A DNA stretch of 64,000 bases from Xanthomonas sp. SI (GCF_014236855.1 NZ_CP051261.1:2976001-3040000), one strand, 5' to 3'. Numbered from the stretch's first letter, positions 40,330 through 50,084 are shown. A program made the numbers and translations. Notes: a model not told the origin generated them from the sequence alone.

Positions 40330-42045
40330 TCACGAATACAGCGGCGCCGCTTCCGGTTTGTCTTGGGCGCCGGGATTGGCACGCACCTGCTGCAACGCCG
40401 TGGCCAGTTCGTCCAGCCGGTAGGGCTTGGACAGGATCTGCACGCCTTCGGCCTCGGCCGCGGATTTCGCCGCTTCCGCGTAGCCGCTGGTGAGCAGGAT
40501 CGGCAGTTCCTGGCGCCGCATGCGGATCTCGTGGACCAACTCCAGGCCGTTCATGCCGCCGGGCATCATGATGTCGGAGAACACAATGTCCACCACGCGC
40601 TCGTTGGCCAACGCGCCCAGCGCCGCGGCCGCGCTGGCCACGCGGGTCACCTGGTAGCCCAGCTGGCGCAGCATTTCGCCGACCAGGGCGGCGACTTCGT
40701 CGTCGTCCTCGACCAGCAGCACGTAGCCGGCCTCGCCCGGGGCGCGGCGCGCCACCTGTTGCAGGTCCACCAGATGCCGCTCGTCCGGCGCCGGCGCGCG
40801 GAACGAGCGCGGCAGCAGCAGATGGATCGCGGTGCCCTGCCCGAGTTCGCTGTCGATGTGGATGGAGCCGCCGGATTGCTGCACGAACCCGTGTACCTGG
40901 GCCAGGCCCAGGCCCGAGCCCTTGCCGATGTCCTTGGTGGTGTAGAACGGTTCGAACACCCGCGCCTTCACTTCCGGCGCCATGCCGACGCCGGTGTCGA
41001 TGATCGACAGGCGGATGAAGTCCGGATCGGTCTTGCCCGCACCCGCCATGTTCTGCGCCCGCACCACGATGGTGCCGCCATTGGGCATCGCATCGCGCGC
41101 ATTGACCGCCAGATTGAGCACCACCAGCTCCAGCTCGCCCGGATCCACTTCGATCGGCCACAGGCCGTCGGCGAAATCGAAATCCACGTGCACGTCGCCG
41201 CGCAGGCTGCGGTCCAGCAGTTCGCGCATGCCGCCGATCTGCCGGGTCAGATCGACCGGCTCCGGCTTGAGCTCCTGCCGCCGCGAGAACGCCAGCAACT
41301 GCCGGGTCAGCCCGGCGCCGCGCTGCGCGGCCTTCTGCATGCCATCCATCAGCCGCTTGCGCACGCCCGGATCGGCCTGGGTGTCGAGCATCGCCAGGCC
41401 GCCGGAGATCACCATCAGCAAATTGTTGAAATCGTGCGCGACGCCACCGGTCAATTGCCCGATGGCCTCGATCTTCTGCGCGTGGCGCAGGGTTTCCTCG
41501 ACCCGCGCGCGCTCGTCCATCTGCGTGCGCAGCAGGCGATTGGCCTGCTCCAGTTCGCGCGTGCGCGCCACCACCTGCGCCTCCAGCTTCTGCGCCGCCG
41601 ACGCCTGTTCGCGCAACAGCGAGCGCACTTCGTACTGACGGGTGCGGGCGCGCAGCGCGGCCTTGATGGTGCTGGTCAAGGTGATGGCCTGCACTGGCCG
41701 CTCGAGCAAGGCGACGTTGCGCAGCGAAGCCACCAGCTTGCGCCGCCAGGTCACCACGGACGGTTGCTCCTGATGGCTGGTCAACACCACGAACGGCAGA
41801 TCGGACCAAGTCGGCTGCGCGTCGGCCCAGGCGAACAGCGCGCTCGCATCCTTCCCGAACAGGCCTTCTTCGGCGATGAACACCGCCGCGGCACCGATGT
41901 TCAGTTCGCGTACCACGCTGTCCAGATCTACGCAGTTGCAGGCCACCACACCGCCACGCCGCAGCAGTTCCACCGAGGCCCCGCCGTCGCGCCCGATCGG
42001 CGCGTAGACGAGGACCCGGCTTTCGCTGGCGTCACTGCTGCTCAT
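40330..42045 (-). CDS. Hybrid histidine kinase with N-terminal pseudo-receiver
   Basis: Soluble kinase of 571 aa encoded with the KaiC-like protein (14-nt overlap). The N-terminal 130 residues have a receiver-like alternation (SRVLVYAPIG, AAAVFIAEEGLF, LPFVVLTSHQE, VALLERPVQ), but the acidic pair, the phospho-acceptor Asp (Glu-Glu instead) and the Lys (Arg instead) are replaced, so it should not be phosphorylated. Then a coiled coil (about 145-195), HisKA with [12 protein letters not shown] (His about 207), HATPase (DTGVGMAPE, GKGSGLGLAQ) and a normal C-terminal receiver (Asp in VFSDIMMPGG, Lys in LSKPYR). No membrane segment, so the input is intracellular, probably via KaiC. Confidence 0.9.
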   Translation of the reverse strand: MSSSDASESRVLVYAPIGRDGGASVELLRRGGVVACNCVDLDSVVRELNIGAAAVFIAEEGLFGKDASALFAWADAQPTWSDLPFVVLTSHQEQPSVVTWRRKLVASLRNVALLERPVQAITLTSTIKAALRARTRQYEVRSLLREQASAAQKLEAQVVARTRELEQANRLLRTQMDERARVEETLRHAQKIEAIGQLTGGVAHDFNNLLMVISGGLAMLDTQADPGVRKRLMDGMQKAAQRGAGLTRQLLAFSRRQELKPEPVDLTRQIGGMRELLDRSLRGDVHVDFDFADGLWPIEVDPGELELVVLNLAVNARDAMPNGGTIVVRAQNMAGAGKTDPDFIRLSIIDTGVGMAPEVKARVFEPFYTTKDIGKGSGLGLAQVHGFVQQSGGSIHIDSELGQGTAIHLLLPRSFRAPAPDERHLVDLQQVARRAPGEAGYVLLVEDDDEVAALVGEMLRQLGYQVTRVASAAAALGALANERVVDIVFSDIMMPGGMNGLELVHEIRMRRQELPILLTSGYAEAAKSAAEAEGVQILSKPYRLDELATALQQVRANPGAQDKPEAAPLYS

Positions 42046-43558
42046 GCGCGACGGAGCTCGTGAACGGCAGATCGTTTCCGCTGTAGCGCGGCGTTCCGGA
42101 GAAGATGGCGCTGAACTGGGTGATCGGCGGACCGATGTCCAGTCCTTTGCTGCTGAGCCGGAACTCGCGGATGGTGTTCTCGTGGCTACCGCTGCGCTTC
42201 TTCACCACCGACAGCGCCCGGCGCACCGTGCCGTCCACCTCGAAATAGCGCAGCATCAGCACCGAATCGCTGAGATAACTGAGATCCAGCGGAGTTTCCA
42301 TTGGCCCGACCAAGCCGTGTTGCGCCAGGACCAGGATGGTCAGCACGCCTTGCTGGCCCAGGTAGCTGAGCAATTCGTGCATCTGCAGGATCAGGAAGCG
42401 CTCGTCCGGCATCGCATTGAGATAGCCGTTGAGGCTGTCGATGACGATGACCCGCGCATGGTCCACCTCCACGCTGCGGCGCACGTTGGCGGCGAACTGG
42501 CCCGGCGACATCTCCGCCGGATCGATCTGCTGAAAACGGATCAGGCCATTGTCGAGCTTTTCGTCGAGCGGCAAGCCCAGCGTGCGCGAGCGCGCCTCCA
42601 CGGTGCTGCGCCCCTCGTCGAAGGCGAAGAACACGCTGTGTTCGCCACGTTCGGCCGCGGCAATGGCATAGGTCAGCGCCAGCGAGGACTTGCCCACGCC
42701 GGCCGCGCCCAACAGCAAGGCATTGGTGCCGCGCTCCAGCCCGCCACCGAGCAGCCGGTCCAGTTCGGCATTGCCGCTGGGGACGACCTCCTCGATATGG
42801 TGGTGCTTGTAATCGCTGGCGATCAGGCGCGGATAGATTTCCAGGCCGCCCTTCTCGATGGTGAAGTCGTGGAAACCGCCGCGGAACTGGATGCCGCGCA
42901 TCTTGACCACGCGCAGGCGCCGGCGTTCGGCGCCGTAGTCGATGGCGAGCTGTTCCAGCAACACCACGCCATGGGTGATGGAGTGCAACTGCAGGTCGTT
43001 CTGCTGCGAGGACAGGTCGTCGAGCAGGATCACCGTGCACTGCCGGCTGGCGAAGAAATGCTTCAGCGCCAACACCTGGCGGCGATAGCGCAGCGGACTC
43101 TGCGCGAGCAGGCGCAACTCGGACAGGCTGTCCAGCACCACACGCGCCGGGTTGAGCTGCTCGACCTTGTCGAAGATCAGCTTGGTGGTCTCGGTCAGCT
43201 CCATTTCCGCCGGATGGAACACGGTGAGCTCGCGCTCCGGATCCAGCACGATCTCCGGCGGCACCAGTTCGAACACATCGATCTGGTTCATGCTCCAGCC
43301 GTGGCGGGCGGCCACCAGGCTCAGCTCGCGCTGGGTCTCGGACAAGGTGATGTAGAGCGCGCGTTCGCCATGCCGCGCGCCTTCCAGCAGGAACTGCAGG
43401 GCGATCGTGGTCTTGCCGGTGCCGGGGCGGCCTTCGTAGAGATAGAGGCGGTTGGGGTCGACGCCGCCGCCGAGGATATTGTCCAGACCCGCACTGCCGG
43501 TCGAGATGCGCGGCGGGTCGTCGCCGTACGCGTGATCGGATTGCCGGTGGGCGATCAT
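42032..43558 (-). CDS. KaiC-like two-domain RecA-superfamily ATPase
   Basis: Protein of 508 aa from ATG 43556-43558 with AAGGA spaced 7 nt before it. Two tandem KaiC/RAD55 domains each have a Walker A (GRPGTGKTT 43-51; GAAGVGKSS 283-291), a catalytic acidic site (SE at 73-74; DE at 314-315) and a Walker B (VLDSLSEL; VIDSLNGYL). Cyanobacterial KaiC has the same layout; here kaiA and kaiB are absent. The C-terminal LSYLSDSVLMLRYF segment aligns by eye with the KaiC autophosphorylation region. The 14-nt overlap with the hybrid kinase downstream suggests the two act together. Confidence 0.92.
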   Translation of the reverse strand: MIAHRQSDHAYGDDPPRISTGSAGLDNILGGGVDPNRLYLYEGRPGTGKTTIALQFLLEGARHGERALYITLSETQRELSLVAARHGWSMNQIDVFELVPPEIVLDPERELTVFHPAEMELTETTKLIFDKVEQLNPARVVLDSLSELRLLAQSPLRYRRQVLALKHFFASRQCTVILLDDLSSQQNDLQLHSITHGVVLLEQLAIDYGAERRRLRVVKMRGIQFRGGFHDFTIEKGGLEIYPRLIASDYKHHHIEEVVPSGNAELDRLLGGGLERGTNALLLGAAGVGKSSLALTYAIAAAERGEHSVFFAFDEGRSTVEARSRTLGLPLDEKLDNGLIRFQQIDPAEMSPGQFAANVRRSVEVDHARVIVIDSLNGYLNAMPDERFLILQMHELLSYLGQQGVLTILVLAQHGLVGPMETPLDLSYLSDSVLMLRYFEVDGTVRRALSVVKKRSGSHENTIREFRLSSKGLDIGPPITQFSAIFSGTPRYSGNDLPFTSSVAHEQQ

Positions 43559-43945
43559 AGGTGTCCTTGAAGGTTGCGTGTGGATCGAAGGTAAGGTGTT
43601 GCCGCTGTCTTGCAAGGGCCGCTTACAGCAACTCGCATCAGCAGCCTCCTTTCGCCAGCACGCCTTGCATGGATGCCGCGACCGGCGCTCGCTCACCTTG
43701 GCATGGCGCAACGCTCACGATTCGGTGAGGCCAAAGCACACTACGTTCGGCAAAGTGATGCTTTTGTGTAGACACGGCCCGTGTCGGACCAGTCCCCGCC
43801 AGCGCCGTGCAGTGCGGAAAACAGGGCCGCGAACGCCGTCGATCAACGGCCAGGCCCCGATACTCCCCTGTGGCCTGGTCGCGAAACCGATCCGCCCGAG
43901 CCGGTTTGCGGTTCGCCAAGACCCGGAACGTCCGGCGAGCGCCTG
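43559..43945. other. Non-coding gap upstream of the KaiC-like gene
   Basis: 387 bp between the start of the KaiC-like gene and the end of the receiver gene, which reads in the same direction. No convincing gene, tRNA, strong hairpin or clear promoter boxes; it should hold the promoter of the KaiC/kinase unit. Confidence 0.5.
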
Positions 43946-44305
43946 TCATGCGTGGCCTTCTGGATCCAGCGTCCCCAGCAGGTCGTGCATGCGATACGGC
44001 TTGGACAGGAAGCGCGCCGTGGGTGGCAAGGGCGGCAACTGCGACAGCGCATAGCCGGACAGCAGGATCGTCACGCAGGCCGGATTCATCGCCTGCGCGG
44101 TGCGCACGACCTCGATGCCGCTGACACCGCCGGGCATGCTGATGTCGCTGATCACGCAATCGAACCGCCCGCTGGCCAGTTCCGCCTGCGCCTGGATGCC
44201 GTTGGCCGCTTCGAGGACGTCGAACCCGGCGTCCTTCAGGGCCAGGACCGTCACCATCCGCAGCAGCGCGTCGTCCTCGACATACAGGATCTTTCTCGTG
44301 CTCAT
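43946..44305 (-). CDS. Single-domain response regulator receiver protein
   Basis: A stand-alone receiver of 119 aa from ATG 44303-44305. VEDDALL gives the acidic pair, Asp54 in VISDISMPGG is the phospho-acceptor, and Lys102 in LSKPYRM is present. It overlaps the PAS kinase stop by 4 nt and is therefore its partner. No output domain, so signal is passed by protein contact. Confidence 0.93.
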   Translation of the reverse strand: MSTRKILYVEDDALLRMVTVLALKDAGFDVLEAANGIQAQAELASGRFDCVISDISMPGGVSGIEVVRTAQAMNPACVTILLSGYALSQLPPLPPTARFLSKPYRMHDLLGTLDPEGHA

Positions 44306-45423
44306 GGCGTCGTCGCAACCGGAATGTACATGGTGACCACGGCGCCCTGCCCCTGCCCGCTTTCGATGGTGGCGAACCCGCCGGACTGGCCGGCGAATCC
44401 AAACACCTGGCTCAGTCCCAGGCCGCTGCCATTGCCGACATCCTTGGTGGTGAAGAACGGCTCCATGGCGCGCAGCCGCACCTCCTCTGACATGCCTGGG
44501 CCGTCGTCCTGCACCGCCACGCACACGTAGTCCTGATCGGGCCTGGCTTCGGCGTGCAGGGACAGGTCGGAGCGGCACAGCCGCGTGGAGATCACGATGC
44601 GGCCCTGCAGTACCGCGTCGCGCGCGTTCGCGACCAGATTCATCAGCGCCGCTTCGAACTGGCTGGCGTCGACCACCACCGTCGGCAACGCATCGGCGAA
44701 CGCGAACTCGCAGGTAATGGCGTCGCCGGCCACGCGTCGGTACAGCTCGGCGGCCTCGACGATCAGCGCGTTGACGTCGTTGGGCTCGGGGACCAGGTCC
44801 TGCCCGCGGGCGAAGGCCAGCATCTGCTGCGACAACCTGCTGCCCCGCTCCGCCGCAGCGGTCGCCGCTCCGATCAGCACTTGACTGCGCGCATCGTGCT
44901 GGGTCTTGGCCAGCAGGTCCAGGCTGCCGACGATGACCGCCAGCAGATTGTTGAAATCGTGGGCGATGCCCAGCGTCAGGCGGCCGATGGCCTGCACCTT
45001 CTGCGCCTGCGCCAGGGCGCGTTCGGCCTTGCGCAGGTCTTCGGCGGCGTTGAACTTCTCGGTGACGTCGCGGGTGACCTTGGCATAGCCGACCAGCGCG
45101 CCGTCCTTCCAGACCGGATCGATGACCACGCTGGCACGGAACTGCGAACCGTCCTTGCGCACCCGCCAGCCTTCGGCCTCGTAGCGGCCTTCGCGCCTGG
45201 CCGCGTCCAGCCCCTTGCGCGGCAAGCCGGCGGCGGCGTCCTGCGGCGTGTAGAACCTGGAAAAGTGCTGGCCGACGATCTCGGCCTCTTCGTAGCCCTT
45301 GATGTGGCGGCCGCCGGTGTTCCAGCTGAGGATGAAGCCTTCCGGGTCGAGCATGTAGATCGCGTAGTCGGTCACGCTCTGCAAGAGCAGACGGTCTGCT
45401 TCGGTTGCAAGCGGAGTGCGCAT
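44302..45423 (-). CDS. PAS-domain sensor histidine kinase
   Basis: Soluble kinase of 373 aa. A PAS domain (about 10-130; YAIYMLDPEGFILSWNTG, RKDGSQFRASVV) is followed by HisKA with [12 protein letters not shown] (His about 165) and HATPase (DDGPGMSEE, GNGSGLGLSQ). It ends coupled to the receiver gene (ATGA). The kinase core is like those of the LOV kinase and of the hybrid kinase near the KaiC gene. Confidence 0.92.
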   Translation of the reverse strand: MRTPLATEADRLLLQSVTDYAIYMLDPEGFILSWNTGGRHIKGYEEAEIVGQHFSRFYTPQDAAAGLPRKGLDAARREGRYEAEGWRVRKDGSQFRASVVIDPVWKDGALVGYAKVTRDVTEKFNAAEDLRKAERALAQAQKVQAIGRLTLGIAHDFNNLLAVIVGSLDLLAKTQHDARSQVLIGAATAAAERGSRLSQQMLAFARGQDLVPEPNDVNALIVEAAELYRRVAGDAITCEFAFADALPTVVVDASQFEAALMNLVANARDAVLQGRIVISTRLCRSDLSLHAEARPDQDYVCVAVQDDGPGMSEEVRLRAMEPFFTTKDVGNGSGLGLSQVFGFAGQSGGFATIESGQGQGAVVTMYIPVATTP

Positions 45424-45711
45424 TCAAGCCAGGTGACGCAGTGAAGTCCGCCCCAAAATAGCCAGCCATTTGTTAGTTTTTTGTGGACTGCGCCGCTCTT
45501 TCGCTGCGTAGCGCCGCCCACCTCGCTGCGCCCCGCAGTTCCGTCATTGCGGAACCCGCACGGCGTGGCTCGGCTGACGATGCCGGGCTCGGATGCCCGT
45601 ACCCGGCGGCGGCGGCTAGCGATCGCGACTGCTGCGCGAGCGTCCAGTCGGATAGCGCCGCAACACACATGCCGCGGACCGTCCAACGCCAGTGCCGCCG
45701 CAGGCGAGGCT

Positions 45712-47097
45712 TCAACGTGCGAAACGCCAATAGTCGAAATCGAACAGCGACGGCTCCGCGCCACCTTTGAACAGCATGTACAGATCGTGCGTGCCGGCAG
45801 CGCCGGATACCGACGCCGTGCGTTCCTGCCAGCGACCCGCGGCATCGCTCGCGCCGACCTGCAGCGTGCCGATCAGCGGACCGTCCACGCCGTCGAGCCG
45901 CAGTTCGATCGACGATTGCGCAACCGCGTTGGCCACGCTGGCGACAAAACGCTTGGCGCCCGGCGTGCCGAAGTCGACACCGGCGACCTTGATGTAGCTG
46001 CGGTCGGCGATGCGCGTGACGTACATACCGGTAGCCGCGTCGCCGGCGGTGTCCACGCCCGGCGCCCAGTCGTACGGCCGGTCGCGGTCGCGCTTGAGCC
46101 GCGACGTCCAGGCGATCGTCTCGGCCTCCACCCGCGCGTACGGATCGACGGTACCGAGCTGCGCCACCCCGTTGCGGTCCCACCACGGCTGCTTGGGAAT
46201 GCTGCCGTCTGGCCGGTACTGGAACCTGGTGACGGTGACCGAGCGGCGTTCGTGATGGATCGGCGTCGTTTCGAAGTTGAGCCAGTAGTTGAAGCCGAAC
46301 AGATAGGAGCCGCCCTTGTAATCGACGATGCCGGGATGGTTGCCGGTGGAGCCCTGGTTCGGGTCCATGATCTTGCCCTTGTGCACCCACGGACCGGTCG
46401 GGCCGTCGCTCATCGCATAGCCGATCCCTTCCGGGCAACAGGTCGACGCGTAGGCCATGTAGTAGTGGCCGCCGCGCTTGTAGAACCATGGCCCCTCCTG
46501 ATAGTCCGCCGGCTTGCTCTGCACTCTGGTGATCGGGCCGGAATAGGACACCATGTCCGGGTTGAGCCTGACGTACCACAGCTCCGGGTTGCCCCAGTAC
46601 AGGTACGCCTGGCCGTCGTCGTCGATCCACACGGTCGGGTCGAAGAAGCCCTCGGCCGGCGCGATCAGCGGCTTGCCCAGCGCATCGCGGAACGGCCCGT
46701 CGGGCGTGTCGGCCACGGCGACCGCGATGACGTTCTTGGGCGAACCGGCCACGCTGATCGGCACATAGAGATAGAACCTGCCGCCGCGCGCGACCACCTG
46801 CGGCGCCCATGCATCGTTGCTCTGCACCGCCCACGGAAAGGTCTTGAGCGAGGCGACCACGCCGCGGTCGGTCCAGTTGACCAGGTCGGTGGAACGGTAC
46901 AGCCGCCAGTCGAGCATCTTGAAGCCGGCGGCATCGTCCTCGTCATGGCTGGTGTAGAGATACAGGACGCCGTCGTGGACCAGCGGCGCCGGGTCCGCCG
47001 TGAACCGGGTCTGCACGATGGGGTTGTCGGCGCGCGCCGTCGCCAGCGGCAGGCCGATGGCGAGGACCAGCGCGGCGAAAATGGCGGGTTTCGACAA
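45712..47097 (-). CDS. Secreted GH43 family glycoside hydrolase with CBM
   Basis: Exported arabinofuranosidase/xylosidase-type enzyme, 461 aa with a signal peptide (cleavage after TARA, about residue 23). The five-bladed propeller shows the three GH43 acidic residues: Asp35 in FTADPAPLV, Asp153 in FFDPTVWID and Glu201 in YQEGPWFYK. Residues 325-461 resemble a CBM6-type carbohydrate-binding module (ARVEAETIAW, GTHDLYMLFKGG). It starts 35 nt after the GH31 gene, so the two form an operon for plant cell-wall xylose/arabinose side chains; exact substrate unknown. Confidence 0.92.
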   Translation of the reverse strand: MSKPAIFAALVLAIGLPLATARADNPIVQTRFTADPAPLVHDGVLYLYTSHDEDDAAGFKMLDWRLYRSTDLVNWTDRGVVASLKTFPWAVQSNDAWAPQVVARGGRFYLYVPISVAGSPKNVIAVAVADTPDGPFRDALGKPLIAPAEGFFDPTVWIDDDGQAYLYWGNPELWYVRLNPDMVSYSGPITRVQSKPADYQEGPWFYKRGGHYYMAYASTCCPEGIGYAMSDGPTGPWVHKGKIMDPNQGSTGNHPGIVDYKGGSYLFGFNYWLNFETTPIHHERRSVTVTRFQYRPDGSIPKQPWWDRNGVAQLGTVDPYARVEAETIAWTSRLKRDRDRPYDWAPGVDTAGDAATGMYVTRIADRSYIKVAGVDFGTPGAKRFVASVANAVAQSSIELRLDGVDGPLIGTLQVGASDAAGRWQERTASVSGAAGTHDLYMLFKGGAEPSLFDFDYWRFAR

Positions 47098-47132
47098 CGG
47101 CGGACTCCTCCGGGCAACGACGCAGCAAGATG

Positions 47133-50084
47133 TCAGAACCGGACGGTGACGGGTTCGCCGGTGTAGGAAATGCGCTTGGTGGCCGCTGCCGGCTCCATGC
47201 CGCCGCTGGCGGCGCCGTCCACCAACACGACGTCGAGTTCGCGCTGCGCGGTCATGCCGGGAAAGCTGCCTCGCCGCGCGCCGATGCTCAGCGTTCTGGC
47301 CGCATCGTTCCAGACCAGATCGTAGGTGGCATGGGCGCCCTTTTCATAGGCATAGGTCTCGTTGTCGTCCTCGTACAGGGTGAAGCGCGCGTTCGCGCCC
47401 GGATAGATCCGCACCTCGTACGGCGCCCCCGGTGCTTGCGTGGCGTATTGCACCTGCGGCCCCATCGGCACGATCGATCCGGCCCGCACGTAGAGCGGCA
47501 ACAGATCCAGCGGCGTGCGCCGGACGACGTGGCGGCCGCCATCGAAGCGTTGGTTGGTCCAGAAGTCGTACCAGTCCGCGCCCTTGGGCAGATAGGTGTC
47601 GACGTTGTCGTCGAGGGCGGCGCGCGGCGCGTTCAGCGCCTGCCGCTCGCTCGGCGTTCTCCACGCCAGGCGCAGCGTGCGCTCGGCATCGCCCTGGTAG
47701 TACTCGAGTCCGAGCCTGACCACCTGGCCCTTGCGCAGCGCGACCGTCGTTGCCTTGTAGCGCGCAGCGCCGGCGTCCCAATCCTGCACCACGGTCTTGC
47801 CGTCGAGCATCAGCCGGAAACCGTCGTCGCCTTCGACCCCGATCTCGTATTCCCCTTCTTCAGGCGCGGTCAGCGTGCCCTGCCAACGTGCGGAAAAGTG
47901 CTTCAGGCCGGAAAGGCCGGCCGGCACCTCGGCCAGCGGCGGATCGGGCCAGGTGTGGTCCACCTTCGGATCGACGAAGCGGCTCTTGGGCGTCTGGAAA
48001 TTCTCGCCTTCGAAATACTGGCCAGCCAGGCCCTGCTTCCCGTCCGGCGTGCGCAGCACCTCGCCCGGGATGGTCGTCGCCGGCGGCGGCTCGACGTGGT
48101 ACATCGCCCGCGTCACCGGATGGACCAGAAAGGCGCCGCCGAACATGAAGGTATCGTCAATGGCGTCGGTGGCGCGGTCGTCGGGGAAATCCATCATCAG
48201 CGGCCGCATCAGCGTGTAGCCGTCTGCGGTCACCTTCCAGCTGAGGCTGTAGATGTAGGGCAGCAGGCGATAGCGCAGCTGCGTGCTCTTGAGCAGCGAG
48301 GTATAGACCGCCGGGTCCGTCGACTTGAACCGGTACGGCTCGCGCTCGACGTTGGTGCCGTGGATGCGCATGAGCGGATTGAACGCCGAGAACTGCAGCC
48401 AGCGCGCATAGAGCTCGCGCCAGGCCGGGTTGTCTTCGCCGCCGGGGAAGTCGGCGACGAAGAAGCCGCCCGTGTCCTGCGTCCAGTAGGGATTGCCGGT
48501 CACCGTCACATTGACGCCTTCGGCGACCTGCTGCTGCAGCGTCTTCCAACTGGCGTAGATGTCGCCGCTCCAGGACGCCGCCGCGGTGCGCTGCGCGCCC
48601 GCCCACGCCGAGCGGGTCAGCGTGAACACGCGCTTGTCGCTGGTGGCGCGCTGGCCGTCGTACGTGCCCTGCGTGGTGAGCAGCGAATAGGGATTGAGGT
48701 AACGGGTGAAGTCGCCCAGCGCATTGGACCCCAGCGCCTTGGTGTCGCGGATATTGTCCTGCGCGTTCCACATGGCGCTGCTGACTTCGATCTCGGTCCC
48801 ATCCATCCACAGCGCATCGACACCCTTGTCGAGCAGGCCCGACTTGATGTGCTTGAAATAGATCTGCCGCCCCAGCGGACTGTAGGCGTCGTACACGCGC
48901 GCGTGCTTGGAGATCCAGTGCAGCGGCGCGAAACGCAACTGGTGCTGGTCCAGTTCGTGGGCCAGCGCGGTATCGTCGCCGACCGAGGGCCAGATCGACA
49001 CCATCAGCTTCATGTGCATGTCGTGCACCTGGCGCGCCATGCCGGCAGGATCCGGATAGCGGACCGGATCCCAGGTCATGCCGCTCCAGCTGCCGTCCTT
49101 GTCCGATCCCCAGTACTGCCAGTCCTGCACGATGTAGTCGAGCGGGAATCCGTCGTTGCGGAAGCTGCGGGCGACGTCGAGCAGCTGCTCCTGGGTCTTG
49201 TAGCGTTCCTTGCTCATGAACAGGCCGAACGCCTGTTTGGGATACATCGGCGCCTGGCCGGTCAGCGCCCGGTAGGCCGCGACCACCGCATCCGGGGTGT
49301 CGCCGCCCATGAAATAGTAGTCGACGCCGCCGGGCGCGCTTTCGGCCCACATCGATGCGCCGTCCGCATCGTCCTTGAAGCGCATCTGCGAGTAGGTGTC
49401 CCACAGGATCCCGTAGCGGCGCGAGGACATGAGCACGGGGATGACGATGCCCACGTTGGTCTGCACCAGCAGCAGTTCCTTGCCGCGCCGATTGCTGCTC
49501 TGCTCGCCGAGGAAACCCAGGCCGTAGAGCGCTTCGTCCGGGCGCAAAATGAAACTGTTGGCCGCCTCGAACGTCGGCGCGCCCGACACCACGACCTTCT
49601 TCAAGGTCTGCGGCGCGTTGCTTTTTTCTTCTGTATAGAGCTTGCCCGCAGCGTCGAGGAAACGCACCGCGCCGGTCTTCTTGCTGATTTCAACGCGCAG
49701 CGCGGCGCTTTTGAGCGTCAGCGTGTCCGCAGTCTCGCTGGTGGCGAAGGGGATGGGTTGCGGCTTGCCGATCACCGCCAGGCTGGGAGCGGTCCAGTAG
49801 TTCTCTCCCAGGTTCGCGTTCACGCGCACGGTCTGCGGCCCGTAGAAGATCACGTTCTTGGCGATCTGGCCGATGCGGACCTGGACCCCTTGCTGCAGCC
49901 GCGTATACGCGAACGACTCGCCGCGTCCGGCCGCGACAGCACGCAGATGGCCGCGCGCATCCAGGCCGGTTTCCGTCGCGCTTGCAGCCTGCTTCGCACC
50001 GGCAGCGAGCGATGCCGGAATGGACACCGCAAGCCCGAAGGCCAGGAGCGCCGCCGCCAGAAACCTGTGTCGCCCTATCCGCAT
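47133..50084 (-). CDS. Secreted GH31 alpha-xylosidase-like enzyme with PA14 domain
   Basis: Exported glycoside hydrolase of 983 aa with a signal peptide (LAAALLAFGLAVSIPASLAAG). GH31 N-domain and barrel: QDWQYWG, nucleophile Asp428 in ALWMDGTE, general acid Asp508 in SWSGDIYAS. A PA14 domain is inserted at about 685-815 (QGLAGQYFEGENFQ, EEGEYEIGVEGDDGFRL), as in Cellvibrio-type Xyl31 alpha-xylosidases acting on xyloglucan oligosaccharides; a DUF5110-like C-terminal domain follows. The activity on xyloglucan is by analogy. The GH43 gene follows at 35 nt. Confidence 0.92.
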   Translation of the reverse strand: MRIGRHRFLAAALLAFGLAVSIPASLAAGAKQAASATETGLDARGHLRAVAAGRGESFAYTRLQQGVQVRIGQIAKNVIFYGPQTVRVNANLGENYWTAPSLAVIGKPQPIPFATSETADTLTLKSAALRVEISKKTGAVRFLDAAGKLYTEEKSNAPQTLKKVVVSGAPTFEAANSFILRPDEALYGLGFLGEQSSNRRGKELLLVQTNVGIVIPVLMSSRRYGILWDTYSQMRFKDDADGASMWAESAPGGVDYYFMGGDTPDAVVAAYRALTGQAPMYPKQAFGLFMSKERYKTQEQLLDVARSFRNDGFPLDYIVQDWQYWGSDKDGSWSGMTWDPVRYPDPAGMARQVHDMHMKLMVSIWPSVGDDTALAHELDQHQLRFAPLHWISKHARVYDAYSPLGRQIYFKHIKSGLLDKGVDALWMDGTEIEVSSAMWNAQDNIRDTKALGSNALGDFTRYLNPYSLLTTQGTYDGQRATSDKRVFTLTRSAWAGAQRTAAASWSGDIYASWKTLQQQVAEGVNVTVTGNPYWTQDTGGFFVADFPGGEDNPAWRELYARWLQFSAFNPLMRIHGTNVEREPYRFKSTDPAVYTSLLKSTQLRYRLLPYIYSLSWKVTADGYTLMRPLMMDFPDDRATDAIDDTFMFGGAFLVHPVTRAMYHVEPPPATTIPGEVLRTPDGKQGLAGQYFEGENFQTPKSRFVDPKVDHTWPDPPLAEVPAGLSGLKHFSARWQGTLTAPEEGEYEIGVEGDDGFRLMLDGKTVVQDWDAGAARYKATTVALRKGQVVRLGLEYYQGDAERTLRLAWRTPSERQALNAPRAALDDNVDTYLPKGADWYDFWTNQRFDGGRHVVRRTPLDLLPLYVRAGSIVPMGPQVQYATQAPGAPYEVRIYPGANARFTLYEDDNETYAYEKGAHATYDLVWNDAARTLSIGARRGSFPGMTAQRELDVVLVDGAASGGMEPAAATKRISYTGEPVTVRF

